Below are positions 1-33,578 of a stretch of 64,000 nucleotides of DNA, one piece after another. Source of the stretch: Pholis gunnellus. Its lineage: Eukaryota > Chordata > Actinopteri > Perciformes > Pholidae. A program made the position numbers and the translations under genes. The notes under the pieces were generated by a model. That model saw nothing but the letters and a program-made list of their open reading frames with translations. It searched no databases and was not told where the DNA came from. Position 1 is the first letter of the stretch; each line of letters opens with the position of its first letter. The stretch is taken from the NCBI GenBank assembly GCA_910591455.2, contig OU342806.1:15895841-15959840 (forward strand), read 5' to 3'.

Positions 1-574
1 TTACTTTCATAGCTATTTAATTATTTGATTTAAGGACATTGGATTAGGTCCACCTTAAACCAAACTGTCAACAATACTCAAAAGTGGAATCTTCTTGAAA
101 TAGCCAGCCGTCCATATTCTTTTCTTGTGAGAAATAAAAGTGAAACCTATTTTTCTCGGATCAGGGAACAATACAATGCTTAGACCTACCTTTTATTGTT
201 AACTCATTAAGATAACAGGAAGAGGATAATCAAAGGTGTCGCCTTTGTGTCCTGTAATTTGAGTGGTTACGATTGGTGACAGAACATTTAACAAAAGGAT
301 TTTAATATGGGATTTAATTTGCCGTCTGGTTCCATCATCTCAAATGTGAATATTTCCTGGTTTTCTTTCTTCTCTTTGATATCCAATTGTACTGTTGGGA
401 TCTTGAGTGTAAGCTTGTTGGATTGTTAGACATGTTGTAGACCTTGGAGTTGTGACAGGCCTTTTTCTACAATTCCTTGACATTTTCCGAAAGGCAAAAT
501 TAATTGATTACTTTAGAGAATAGTCATAGAATGAATTCATAATGAAAACCTGTAATTGCCTCTTCCTGGGCCCA

Positions 575-652
575 ACACACACACACACACACGCACGCAC
601 GCACGCACGCACGCACACGCACACGCACACACGCGCGCGCGCGCACACACAC
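575..652. repeat. compound CA / CACG / CG microsatellite
   Basis: The tract changes from (CA)n to (CACG)n to (CG)n and back to (CA)n. It is strictly alternating purine-pyrimidine, the composition that favours Z-DNA. The open frame across it (His/Thr/Arg runs) is a repeat artefact. Confidence 0.9.
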
Positions 653-2134
653 ATTCAAACATACAGTTTGTGGTCTTACCACCACTCACTAAAAAACAAA
701 AATGTGTTTAACATTGAAAGAACATTTGAGCATTTTATTTTATTACATAGATGTAAACTGTTAATTGACTGCTTTGCGGAGGCATACAGCCATGAGGTGG
801 TAATTGTAGTTTACTATTAACACACATTTTATTTGTTTTATAGCCAATGAAGTTTGAGTCAATGTACATGATTGTATGATTTTCTTTCCTCAAACATAAG
901 CTGTGACTATTTTTAAATTCTTCAAAGGAAATGACCTTAAAACGATGAACTGAAATGATAATTAAATTGTGAAAAAAAGTACAATCTGAGATACTTTGAT
1001 ATAGGATAGTGATCAAAATTGAACTTTTGTAGTAGTTTGATCTCCGTTTTTAAGTTTATTGCAGTTGAAGAAAATAGACACGCCCACTGTTTCCTATTTC
1101 CCATGATAACATGATAATTAACAACAAAGAGCATCAGATGTATCACTTTCTTGACCTTTGTAAAGGTAAAATATGTATTAAGTATAATAATGGTAAAATA
1201 TATTTTAGTATCTTGGGATGTTTTGAAAGATGTTGTTCTACTGATGGGAAAGTACAGAGATACAGGAAAAGATCACTGCAGTCCTACAGAGGTATTTAAT
1301 TAGTTCATGAAACCAATGTCCTATCTTCCAAGGTTGTTCATATGCACACACGAGAAGAAGATGAAAGGAAACATTGTTTCTGACCTCTGTATGAAACTGC
1401 CTCCCTGTTGAACGCACCTGGAAGACTCAAAACAATGAGCAGAACAAATCAACCCGTGTCCAAAAACCTATACTCCCTTTTCCCTTCCTTTCATGTAACT
1501 AAAGGCGTGATTTCTAGTATGCATAACATATGATGTGCCTTGTACTTCGTTGACAGTGGTCTGCACAGTTCACTGAGATACGTGTCTGTGTCCGCTCTCC
1601 TGCTTGCAAGCATTAAATTGACTCTTACTACTTTGAGCATTCATCAGACTCTGTTTATTTAATCAACTCTTATCCCGCATCTACATAGAAATATTCCACA
1701 ACACCTTTTCTTGTAATAACCAAGTGGCCTCTCTGACGTTATTGCTTTAGCAGCCCCAAAGTCTGCCCACAATCTTCCCTTCAGGCACATTGGTTTCCAG
1801 GCTTTCAAAAAGAGAGATGTGTTTTTTTTTGCACATTTTGTTGAAATGTAATGAAAACATTGTAGCAAACACACCTTTTCATGCTTTTGTTAGTTTATGT
1901 TTTTTTGCTGCAAAATAGTACAATTGAGCCAATTTGATAAACATCCTATAAAAAGAAAAATAGTCTCAGTTTTTTATTTGCTGTGTTCTCCTGACTGACT
2001 GATCGGTCAGTCAACATAATGAATCTACGCAGCTTACGTGGGTGCTGAATCACCAAAAACTCCCTGGTGGGATGGTGCACTAATTTAAAGACATTTAGGG
2101 GAGTGGCCCTGCTCAGCATGCACACGAGCAACAA

Positions 2135-3005
2135 TGACTGCGTTTACATGCACAAAATATATATATATATATATTTGGGCCATTAATCCAATAAAGACAA
2201 TACTATACTAAGCTGTTTACATGGCTAATGAAAATTAATATTCCACAAATTCCCGTTTACATGCAGCCTCGAATGCTCTGATTAACATAACCGGTGGCGG
2301 GCTGTTTGACCATGCAGACACAGTTTCTCTCTTTCATTATTTTAAACCACCTTCTTGAAAAGTTGCCATATTTGTGCATATTCAAAAACCTGTTGATATT
2401 TGATATCAGTCTTTCATAATGTTTAAAAAGTAGGTAGTAGGTGTTTCTCCTTACGACCAGAAATGTGTGCTGTAACTCAGCACATTTTTTTTTTTTAGGT
2501 AAATCAACTTCCCTGTAGGAACACTTGAATAGCCCTTATTGAAATCCTCCTAAAAGTTGTAAAATTCAGTAATGGCCGAATCCAGAGTTTTTTCCTGGCT
2601 CCTTTCATGTGAATGAGCCCGAGAACGAGGTTGGACCGAGGGCTGGGAGCCGGGGTAAAAAAACACGCTAGTGCGCATGCTCTCTGGGCTCCATAATGTG
2701 GAAAGTACGGGTATTTTCATTTATATGCTATACTCGGAAGTCTGACTTTTTTTTGCTTCAATGCGCCACTTTCATGGGAACAAACGGAGCACCGCCTCCG
2801 CCGCTGTATCCAGTTCTCTTTATATATCCATGGTACAACCGTGTGTACAACAAACCGAGCTTGCAGTAAACACGCTAGAGTACTCAATTGAGACGCATAT
2901 TCCAAATGTGCTGTATAACATGGCCAAAGAATCTGCTACCACATGTATCAATCGGAAAATGCTCCATTCAGAATGAGGCCTAATTCAGAATGTTTACATG
3001 ACACT
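2135..3005. repeat. candidate old interspersed repeat with recurrent GTTTACATG
   Basis: The nonamer GTTTACATG occurs in direct orientation near 2142, 2216, 2263 and 2992, with an (AT)n run at 2157-2174. GTTTACATG-bearing ends followed by TTAATCC- or TTCAGAAT-like stretches are typical of decayed teleost DNA transposons. I found no clean terminal inverted repeat, so the boundaries and family are uncertain. Confidence 0.4.
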
Positions 3006-3739
3006 AATATGATTTTTGAAGTAAGAAAGCAATCGCCATAAGTAAAACAATGTTAGGCTATAAACAAACTACACTATGGTCGCATGCGTGTTCGTATACC
3101 CATCAAGGCTGTGAGGCGGACTAGTCAGCGTGATGATTTAGCCTCATTTAGCTACTTGTTAGTAACTACATTTTTTAAGGCGCCAGAGGATTATCTACTG
3201 ACGTAATTTGTATCGTAGAACAAAACATTCAAATCACATAAGCTTCTATTATACACAGACCTCATTTCATGCATCTAACCACAAACTAATAAAACACAAC
3301 AACAACATTGTCTTCCTATGATAAGTTGTCAGCCAATGTTTCCGATTGACAAAGTAAAAGTCATTCACAATGGTTTTTGCTCAAGGCTTTTATTTTGAAA
3401 CGTGTCTGCAGGAAGTTCTAAATCAGTAAAAGAAGGTTGTCATGTGGAAAATGAGGCTAATGTTATTTCACTTTCACTTTTTTGTTTCTCAGTAGCACTT
3501 TGTCCTCGTAATGCTTGTGGTAATTTTTTTTTTCCTCAACCTTTTAGATGGGCTAATTACCTCACACTTAAATTAGCTAAATTGATGCAGAAGAGTTTGT
3601 TTGTTGGTGTAGTTTTCACTTTTCTTTCCTTCTTTTTTTAGACCACCAAAGTGTATACATTGTACACAGTATCTATTAATGTTATATGTGTATAAAAGCA
3701 AAAATATCATCAGTTGAGTCCAGTGAACCCAAGCTACCA

Positions 3740-4033
3740 AAACCTTTAAATCATTCCTCGACTGAAGATTATTGTTTATTATTGACTTGTTTGATTATTG
3801 TCTGGTTTTGAAAATGAGCTGAAACGAGTAGATTATTAATCAGTTAGTTTATCAATAGAACATCAACTACCAACTACTTTAATGATTGCTTAATAAGAGT
3901 AAGACAAATTGTAATTCCAATTTCGTGAGGTATTTTTACTACTTCTTTACATATTATAGACCAAACAATTAATTGATTAATCTAGAAATAATGGTCAGAT
4001 TGATCGACAATAAAAGTAATTATTGCAGCCCTA
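3740..4033 (-). mobile_element. hAT-like teleost MITE fragment, antisense
   Basis: Read on the - strand, the right end starts TAGGGCTGCAATAATTA. It continues with nested ATTAATCGATT-type motifs and TTGTTTGGTCTATAA, the signature of an abundant teleost non-autonomous element usually assigned to hAT. A related copy lies at about 57680-57925. The inner half is strongly diverged and the 3740 boundary is approximate. Confidence 0.55.
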
Positions 4034-5004
4034 GAAAACAGTATTTTTTTAATTGAAAACACAGACACGTATCGAGGCAGTATTCAGGCCTTGTGTAGAC
4101 TTAATTTCACCCACACCTGAATCATCTGCCCAGCTGTCGGGGTTGACTCTCTATAGTTGCATTATAAGCTGCTTCCAAGGTCTTCTTTTGTTTGACAGAA
4201 ACAAAAGTTCCAAAATATGGTCTGGGCCGATGATTGCACGACTCTAGTGAAACTGCAGTTAGTTCACTATTGCCTGTCTTGATCATGTCATCTGTTAATG
4301 ACAGCTTTTTTTTAAATATACCACACCAAATATTAAAAGATGTTTTTACATTTAAGTGTTCAGAAGTATGTATTATGAATTATTTGTCAATTAACCTCAG
4401 TCACTGTAAGAGGCACACTGATGACTCATTGAAAATCTCTTCTCAAGAAATTCAGCTGTAATAAATGAGTAAGAGAAGTGATGACTGTTAGAAGATTATG
4501 TTTGAGTACTGGCACGTACACCAGACCACACAATATTAAAATATATAAAAGCAAGTGTAGCTTGGTAGTTGATTTAAATATCATCAGTTTAAGCTTAGCG
4601 TGAAACAGGATGAGCTAAGCCGGGTGGACTGAGTCTCTGTCCAATGACAGTAATTTAATGGAATTCATTTGTCAGCTTAATATGACGCTAACAGGAGTTA
4701 CAACAATCAATATATATGACGGTAATAAAGCAGATGAACAAACACTCAACTCTCTGTCTGTCTGTTACTCACTGTGTTGTCCCTCCATGTGTCTCTTTGT
4801 CCCCTGTTTTTATTTGAGTTTACACTTTTATTACGCGTGTGACCTTCTAGTTACGCTGCTGTATTTAGCTGTAACTGCTGTCAACACAGGGACTCACAGA
4901 TGCTGCTTTTGCTATGCAGCCGGTGTAGAGGCTATCAGACTCGTCCTGTAGTGCAGCCCCTGCGCAGCAGCGATCTGTCCTCCATGTTGATGTCATCAGC
5001 TCAG

Positions 5005-5022
5005 TTTAAAAGGCTGACGTCA
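5005..5022 (+). promoter_or_regulatory. CRE palindrome beside a TTTAAAAGG box
   Basis: A perfect TGACGTCA palindrome sits at 5015-5022, just after TTTAAAAGG. It lies about 340 bp upstream of the first jak1 coding exon. TGACGTCA is the consensus site for CREB/ATF factors. Whether this is a promoter or an intronic enhancer cannot be told from sequence alone. Confidence 0.3.
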
Positions 5023-5367
5023 TTTAACTGGCACTTGGGGTGAGACATCATCGCTGTGGGGCTCTGCACTGTATTGATCAGAGTCATTGAACTCTCTGCT
5101 GCCATTTCCTGAGCTCACAATCAATAAGTAATGCTGACTGTAACACGTTCACCTTTAACACACTTGATTGGTTATGTTAACGACACAGTGATCAGTCAAG
5201 TGATCAGTCATTGAATTCATTATTAATGCTACTTAGTAGCAACTACTTGTATTGAATTTAAGGCAAAGCTTACTTTGGTGTACACATTATGAAAGCCAAC
5301 ATGTTTACTCTAACATCCCCACTGACTCCCTGCTTTCTTTTTTTTTAACTTTACTTCCAGTGTCTGA

Positions 5368-26389
<21,022 letters not shown>

Positions 26390-28330
26390 ACTTACTCAAA
26401 CTGCTCGGCCCTCTGGGAAGGACTTTTGCTTGCAGACTGGGCACCAGATCCTGAAGGATCAGAACTTCACACAAAGCGCTGCTCCTTCATACACTCGTAT
26501 ATACACGCACCTTCCACAACCACGAAAAGACGTTTAATCCTGTTATTTTAGTCTGCCATCATATTTGACGTTTTTATTTTTCATGTTTACCAGACTGTTC
26601 TGTTTACTCATTTGAATTAAGTATTTCGGATGAAACAAGTAAATCCTATCAAACCTTGTGATCTTAGCCCATACTTAATGTGACCGTATGACCTACAATG
26701 GACTTCCAAGTGTATCTAAGAGATTTAACTCTCTGCATTGCCAGAAATGTCAGACTCGCGTGGACTGGCCACCATTTATAATTTGCGCCAAAGGCCTTTA
26801 TGATCATGTGAGGTTGATATCGCTCTCACTGATGAACGCTTGACAGATGGAGAGCAGAGGAAGGACTGTTTAAAGCCTGCTTACAAACGCTTGTGTGCCG
26901 GACACGGAGTAGATCACTGATGAATCATGTTGATAATTTCTTGGATGGATAGATACATCTGCATTAATACAGATGCTGAAGATGTCAACCGTTCGGGTGT
27001 CTGTTTGGGAGACACTCACCTGATTTGTGTTTTCTTTTAGCCATGGAGTGGTCCGTGATAGATCTTCTGTTCATGATGTGCCGATGCTGTCACTAAGAAC
27101 CAGCTTTTAATTACAAACGGCAACCAGTAGGCGATGTTCCTTTTCACTGTGTTTTTGTCATTAGGTCGAGGTGAAATGCCAAACATTCATTGGTTCTAGC
27201 CTCCCAATTATGAGAGATTTCTGCTTTTCTCAGTTTTAGACGAAACGAGCAATTTGAAGATCTCACGTTTTAGATTTTTGGAAGCTGTGACGGGCATGTT
27301 TCACCATTTTCAGACATTTTATAGACCAATTAACCGAGAAAATAACACACAGATGAATTACTTTGAGCCTCCAAAGAGACCAGACACAAATGAGAATACT
27401 TTCTCTATAAAGATGCTGTTTGAGTTGCATCTGCAAAGGAACAGAAAATCTACATTCTTAGTTAGTTTGGTGTCTCTAATCATTGATGGACATCATGTGG
27501 TTTCATCCTTTGCACTGTGTTAAGGTCGTCTGATTGTTTGAGGTTTATAATCTCTAATCAAGTTAGGTTCTTTAAATGTAACAATCTTTGATTAAGAACT
27601 ATATGCATCTGATTAATCGACTAAATCAAATATACAGCACTTAGTAACTTGTTAGTAGAGGAGGGAGAAATGAAGATAAGTACCTGTGAGATGCACTTGA
27701 GGGCAGTATCCCTTCACTTTTCTTCCCTCTCCTCTCCTTAATGCTTCATGAAATGTCTATATGCTATATATACAAAAAAAGAGCCAATTGCCATTGTTGC
27801 TGATTGTGAATGGAAGGACTAAAGATGGTACACACGGTTTGAAGTAAGGAAGAAGCATCATTCACTATGCACATGGCCTTTTATCTTCATTTGTTTCAGT
27901 TGCATATGTATTAATTCTTCCAGTGACTGTTATGATTATGTATGTGCATTTTATTTGTAAAGTCTTTTTAATCCGCCAATATGCCAGAACATTCATCAAA
28001 CTGTATTGTGTCTGTGCGTATGTGACGTGGTTTGAGCAGAGGGTTTTTTCTGTTTTATATCCATCAGTTGATGGCAAAAGTAGCAAAATCCTACTCGGGT
28101 CAAAGATTTTCGTGATTTCAAGAAATGGTCAGTTGTTCTTGGTGTAGCTGTAAGGCTTTTACTGTGAAGGCTGCAGTCCACATTCTAGTTAGGGGGGTGA
28201 GAGAGAATTCCTTCTGCTCAAAATAAGAGAAAATAAATATATATATTTTTCAAAAAATAAGATGAAACTATGACTTGTGGAACGTATTCATAAATACACA
28301 GTGAAAAAATAAATAAAATCAATGTATGTT
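26390..28330 (+). other. jak1: jak1 3' untranslated region (inferred)
   Basis: No coding continues after the TAA at 26387-26389. I place the 3' UTR end near 28330 because AATAAA hexamers at 28232, 28308 and 28312 are followed by a GT-rich stretch (TGTATGTTGTG and CTGTGTCAG) typical of a cleavage/poly(A) downstream element. This gives a UTR of about 1.9 kb. There is no direct transcript evidence. Confidence 0.6.
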
Positions 28331-28353
28331 GTGTTCCATCTGTGTCAGTCCAA
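27966..28353 (+). repeat. duplicated poly(A)-end segment, copy 1
   Basis: This segment is clearly similar to 29395-29843. Shared stretches include CCAGAACATT, ATCCATCAGT, GAAATGGTC, GGCTTTTACTGTGAA, GCAGTCCACATT, AATTCCTTCTGCTCAAAA and AAATAAATAAAATCAATG, in the same order. It is the end of the inferred jak1 3' UTR. Confidence 0.85.
28308..28350 (+). promoter_or_regulatory. overlapping AATAAA poly(A) signals with GT-rich downstream element
   Basis: Overlapping AATAAATAAA at 28308-28317 precedes the GT-rich run TGTATGTTGTG. This is the best candidate for the jak1 poly(A) site. Confidence 0.55.
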
Positions 28354-28359
28354 ATTCAA

Positions 28360-29395
28360 AATATTGACTTCCTACTTTTTTTTTGTTACTTTACTCTGCC
28401 TTTTTATGATATGCTATACAATGACTTTTTTGACTTTCTTTGATATCCTATAACTGTATATGACGTACTATACTATATTACATTTTTATGAAATGCTATA
28501 CTATTACTTCTTTCTTCTCCTTTGTGACAGACTATACTATGACTATTTTCTGACTTTATTACAAAATGTAACTTTACTTTTTGGGACATTTTTATGAAAT
28601 ACTATGATGACTTTTTATGACAAAATGTACTAAATCATTGACATACTGTACCTCATTTCTCATACTATACTATGCCCCTTTATGACATACTATGGTATGA
28701 CTTTTTGGGACGTACTATACTATGACTTTTTTAGCACACTTAGTATGACTTTTTTATGACATACTATGTCATGGCTTTTTTCCAACATATACTATGATTT
28801 TTTTAATGATGTTTTTCCATATACTATGACTTTTTTAAAAAGCTTTCTTCAAAATACTATACTACAACATTTTTCAACATACTATACCATGACTATTTTT
28901 TTCGACACAATATAAAAAGACTTTCATTTTAAACTTTTTTCGATATACTATACAATGACTTTTCAACATAATATATTGTGACTTTTCTTTGGGGTTTTTT
29001 AGACATTTGCCATAGCTTTTTTTAACATAATATACTTTGTTTTTTGACATACTGTACCACATCGTTTATCAAACTTTTTTGTACATAATATACTATGTAA
29101 AAAAAAAAAGTCCTAGTATAGTAAACGAAAAAAAGTCTCACTATACTCTGACTTCTTCGAAATACTATGGTATAACTCTTTGAACAGACTATACTATACA
29201 TCGTTTGACATACTATACAGTTACTTTTTTGGCATACTATACTATGAATGTTTTTCAACATACTATACTATGACTTTTCTGGACATACTATACTGTGGCT
29301 TTTTCCAACACACTATACTACAACTTTTTTGGACATGCCATACTATGTTTTTTTTATTACTTTTTTGGACATACTATTACTTTTTTTACTATTTT
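28360..29395. repeat. degenerate AT-rich minisatellite, unit ~25-35 bp
   Basis: About 1 kb is built of variants of GACATACTATACTATGACTTTTT. Units vary in length and T-run size, and array order decays from tight (about 29210-29350) to loose (about 28400-28900). No coding potential; the Tyr/Ile/Val-rich frames are repeat artefacts. It separates the two copies of the jak1 poly(A)-end segment. Confidence 0.85.
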
Positions 29396-29843
29396 CTTAG
29401 TAATCCTCCAATACCAGAACATTTATGAAAGTATGTTTTGTCTGAGAGTATGTGAAATGGTTTAAGCACAGGGATTTTTTCTGTCTTAAATCCATCAGTC
29501 GACGTGCGCCGTAAAATCTCACTCAGTCTTCGATTAATATGATTTCCAGAAATGGTCGGTTGTATTTCACATGTGAATGGACGGCTTTTACTGTGAATGT
29601 TCGCAGAAAGGCAGAAGACAAAGGGACTGTAAAGAAGACAAAGTTGTGCTGCAGTCCACATTTTATTTAGGAATGTAAAAGACAATTCCTTCTGCTCAAA
29701 AACAAGAGAAAAGAAATATTTATATATTTTTCAAAAATAAGACAAAAGTATGAATTATGGAAAGTAAAAGTATCCATAAATACACAAGGAAAAAAATAAA
29801 TAAAATCAATGCTTGTTGTGTTTTGTCTCTGTCAGTTCAAAAC
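29395..29843 (+). repeat. duplicated poly(A)-end segment, copy 2
   Basis: This is the diverged direct copy of 27966-28353, about 1.4 kb downstream. It keeps the AAATAAATAAAATCAATG block and a GT-rich follower (CTTGTTGTGTTTTGTCTCTG), so it could act as a second, distal poly(A) site. It also has insertions relative to copy 1, such as GCAGAAAGGCAGAAGACAAAG. Confidence 0.85.
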
Positions 29844-30129
29844 GCATTATATTATCAACTACTGAAAACAGTTCTATATATTACAGCAGTAAGTACGCAT
29901 GCTAAAATTGTTCTAGAAATACCTTATTCACAGTAAAACAATAGCAATGTCATTGTGTATAAAATTTTTGCAAAATCTACAGTATATTTCTGGTCAGAAA
30001 AAAAATCCACATACTTGAAAAGCAAAAAACAGTTTATAAAGGAAGAAGCATGGCAAATCTAGATGTATCTATAGCCATTAATATGTGTCAGAAAATCAGA
30101 GATACTTCAGTATTGCAAAGCTTTGTGAT

Positions 30130-30315
<186 letters not shown>

Positions 30316-31959
30316 TTGCAAAGTCCAGCCTCACCACTGACCCTGTGTAATATGCAGAATACATACTGGTACAATGGCAACGCACTGAAGCTTATAGTCG
30401 GCTCTGTTTACACAAAAACAGAACAATTATATAGATTCAGCTATACAAAAAAAAATATCACAACTAAACGACACAAGACTAGAAAGAAGATCTTCTTGTC
30501 TGATGTTAATGAACACTCTCTAAAAATAAAAACAACTGTATTCTCATGTCAAAATATTTCTATTAACTAAAGACCAACAAAAATAAGCCAAGGCTGCGTT
30601 TACACAGAAACAGATTTATCCTGAACTGCAGCTGGCTGGTTAAGATTACCAGCGTTACAACAGATTTAAGAACATCCCCCCTCCGTGTTTGTGCTGTGTT
30701 AATATCGGGGATCCAGACGCACAGAAAAATATAGATACAACCACTTTCTCCATCAGTCCCAACACTCAACATTCCCCCAATAAAGAAAGGCTTCTACATT
30801 ACATTCTACATAAGTAACAGATATAAAAACATGTTTTCTTCCCCAGTTATTTTTATACTATCACACTGAAACTGTTGGAGGCAGCTTTCAAAGATCATTT
30901 TGCAACATCAGTTAAATAAAAGATATATCTATCATTTGATATATACAAAGTAGTCCTTTGTTGAAAAACACACAATTGAGACTTAAGACTCAATCAAAGA
31001 TTTGGAGACTAAACTAACTACTAAAACCACAACTAAAGACTTTAAGTTAAGTAAAGAAATGACAAAAAGCGTGATTTTTTTCTTTTCATGGCATTAGCTG
31101 TGTCCCAACTCAGGGGCTGCCTCCCTTGAGGGATACCAACATATTCAAATCATAATTTCAAATTATTTATCCCAGTGTTACACCAAGGCCTCAACTGCAC
31201 TTTGATGCGATGTGCCAGATTCACAGGAAATGTATCTAGATTCGTTATCCATATGAACACCATGACATCTCTGCTGGTACATACTAAAAACAAAACCACT
31301 CCTAGAGAGAGGAATAACGCACTGGTGTACGACATCACATCGCAAACCGGTGAAACAGCGAAGACGAGGAACTGAATGAACACCAGAATGAAGACAGATT
31401 CCGCTCACAACATCGACAGTGGACGGCTGGAGGAAGACAGAGGAGGAACTCCACATCCGACACCAGAGATTTGAAATCAAACTGCTGTTTTCTCGGTCAA
31501 GTGTGAACATTGAAGCTCAACTATATCTCGCCTTTATCTACAGGTCACCCTCTGTGTACAGAACATGGCCAGGCTTCTAACAAGAAACAAACAGCCGGTA
31601 TTCATTCCTGTCCTTTATTATTTGCATCCTGCACTGGCTTCTTTTATTGATCCACTCCATGTGATGCAAGCAACTGCTCACCACATCAATTTCTTGAATA
31701 TTGAAGAAAAAAAGAAAAAACCTGCAGAGAAACTTGGATCACCTGTTGTGTCCTCCAAATTCAGATTAACAAAAGATACAATTTCTCTGGCCAGTGTAAA
31801 GCCCACTTGATCCATTGCTCAATGAAGTATTCCGTCTTGAAAGACAGACTGTCTGAGGCATCCTCTGAATCAGGACAAAGCTATTGTTCAATCACAGGAA
31901 GCTAAAGCTGTGTATACTCATACAGCTCTTTGGAAGATGTTATCGCAATACTGCCAGTT

Positions 31960-32160
31960 AACTTAAAGGATAGGTTTGTGTATATTCTATATTTTCTTAC
32001 TGTCAAGAACTCCCATGAAAAGACCAAAATCAATAATGAACTGATCACACTAATAAGCACTGTCCCTGTATGAAAAGCTTGATTTATATTATTCCTCTCT
32101 GCTATAGAGCTCCATTGTTGTACAACGATATTAAGAGATGAAGACCTTCATTATGATGCT
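31960..32160. repeat. candidate teleost interspersed repeat
   Basis: AAAGGATAGGTTTGTGTATATTC followed by CCATGAAAAGACCAAAATC and TATAGAGCTCCATTGTTGTACAACGA resembles widespread teleost repeats that open with AAAGGA(C/T)AGGTT. It is recognised by motif memory only; the ends are approximate. Confidence 0.4.
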
Positions 32161-32817
32161 CACTGGAGCACCAAATGTGTTTTAATCCACATCTGAAAAT
32201 TGTCCCATACAAGTGCACTATTAACTCCTGTTTGTGAAGCATTTGTTAAAAAATGACAAAGCCCAGCTATATATATTTGTGACAGGATTTCGAAAATAAA
32301 AGTCTTCAGTAGCAGATGGGCTTGGGGCTGAAAACAGGCGCAGACAGGTTATGAAAGTCAGAAAGAGATTTTGAGAACATATTGTTGGGTTTGGCCCTAT
32401 TTTTTTTATGGGATTTGTCAACACCCACAAAAATACAAAATATCATCAGCCTTCTCCTTTAACTGTGTGCAGATTTAATGGGATTATTTTTGCACTAAAC
32501 CACCGCATAATGCATAGCCTGTGATTGACAGATTTGGAAGCTTGACGCTGACTGTGACCTCATGTGAGCATCTACAATCAGATATCCGTTCACCAGGGAG
32601 AAGGGGAATGTTTGTTCTGAGGTAAAAAAACAACTAAACTATAAATGATTTCTCTGTTGATACTAAAGACACTCTACAATTTACTCCACAAGAGAGACGA
32701 TAAGCACAAAAACATGAGGACAATAATGTATTCACGTATATTTGGATCCCACTAGGTTGTTTAAGAGTCCAGCTAATACAAACACCAGAGCAGAGAGGAG
32801 ACGTTTCCTGTGCGTTG

Positions 32818-32819
<2 letters not shown>

Positions 32820-32885
<66 letters not shown>
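32820..32885 (+). repeat. (TG)n microsatellite
   Basis: An uninterrupted TG tract of about 66 bp. Confidence 0.95.
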
Positions 32886-32886
<1 letters not shown>

Positions 32887-33347
32887 AGCTCTACAGGTAC
32901 TTGCAACATGCAGGAGTCTGGCAGACATAACAAACACTCTTCACTGAAAAAGTAGACTTTAAAGGGGAAAGCCCCAAAAAGAAATAACAAAAGAAGTCCT
33001 CACAGGTTGAAGGCAGCTGGAGTTGTTTTTCAGCCTGTCTCTCTCCTTACCCCCATTACCTGCCAAGAGCTGCACCCACAGAAACGCACACCTACAGTAG
33101 AGTTACTGGCTCCAGCACACACAGATCACCAGTTGAAATAAACACCAGTTCAACTCCCTTTATGTGAAAAACTATTTAGTGAATGCACGACAAATAGCCA
33201 TGTAGAATTGTTTGGCAGAACAAAAAGAATATGAAAATGTGCTAACCACGATTGGCAATTAGAGGACAACAAAAGATTCTCACTGTAGTTTGAGAGCAGA
33301 TGAACTTCAAACTGAAAATACTACGGAGCAGAACACCCGTTGCTGAG

Positions 33348-33578
33348 CACCATCTAACAATGGTGCTGCACCATCTAACAATGGTGCTGCACCATCTAAC
33401 AATGGTGCTGCACCATCTAACAATGGTGCTGCACCATCTAACAATGGTGCTGCACCATCTAACAATGGTGCTGCACCATCTAACAATGGTGCTGCACCAT
33501 CTAACAATGGTGCTGCACCATCTAACAATGGTGCTGCACCATCTAACAATGGTGCTGCACCATCTAACAATGGTGCTG
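33348..33578. repeat. perfect 21-bp minisatellite, 11 copies
   Basis: Eleven head-to-tail copies of a 21-bp unit, CACCATCTAACAATGGTG plus CTG, lie without visible variation between copies. Each unit contains the inverted repeat GCACCAT / ATGGTGC around CTAACA. Because 21 is divisible by 3, open frames run through both strands (heptads HHLTMVL on +, LLDGAAP on -), but there is no sign of a real gene. Confidence 0.97.

Larger units (their letters stand above)
1..5360. other. jak1 upstream / 5' intron region, no coding exon seen
   Basis: This is non-coding DNA before the first jak1 coding exon. The first coding exon begins after a clear acceptor (pyrimidine tract then ttccag ending at 5360), so at least one 5' untranslated exon lies further upstream and some or all of this stretch is intron. 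I saw no conserved protein-coding segment on either strand. It holds a CA/CG compound microsatellite (575-652), a repeat with recurrent GTTTACATG (about 2135-3005), a hAT-like repeat in antisense (about 3740-4033) and a CRE-like site (5015-5022). The rest is unremarkable. Confidence 0.6.

Noticed and set aside
1..5360. miR-101 hairpin, expected near JAK1 by human synteny
   Set aside because: I looked for the mature miR-101 word (TACAGTACTGTGATAACTGA) in this stretch and did not see it; it may lie further upstream.
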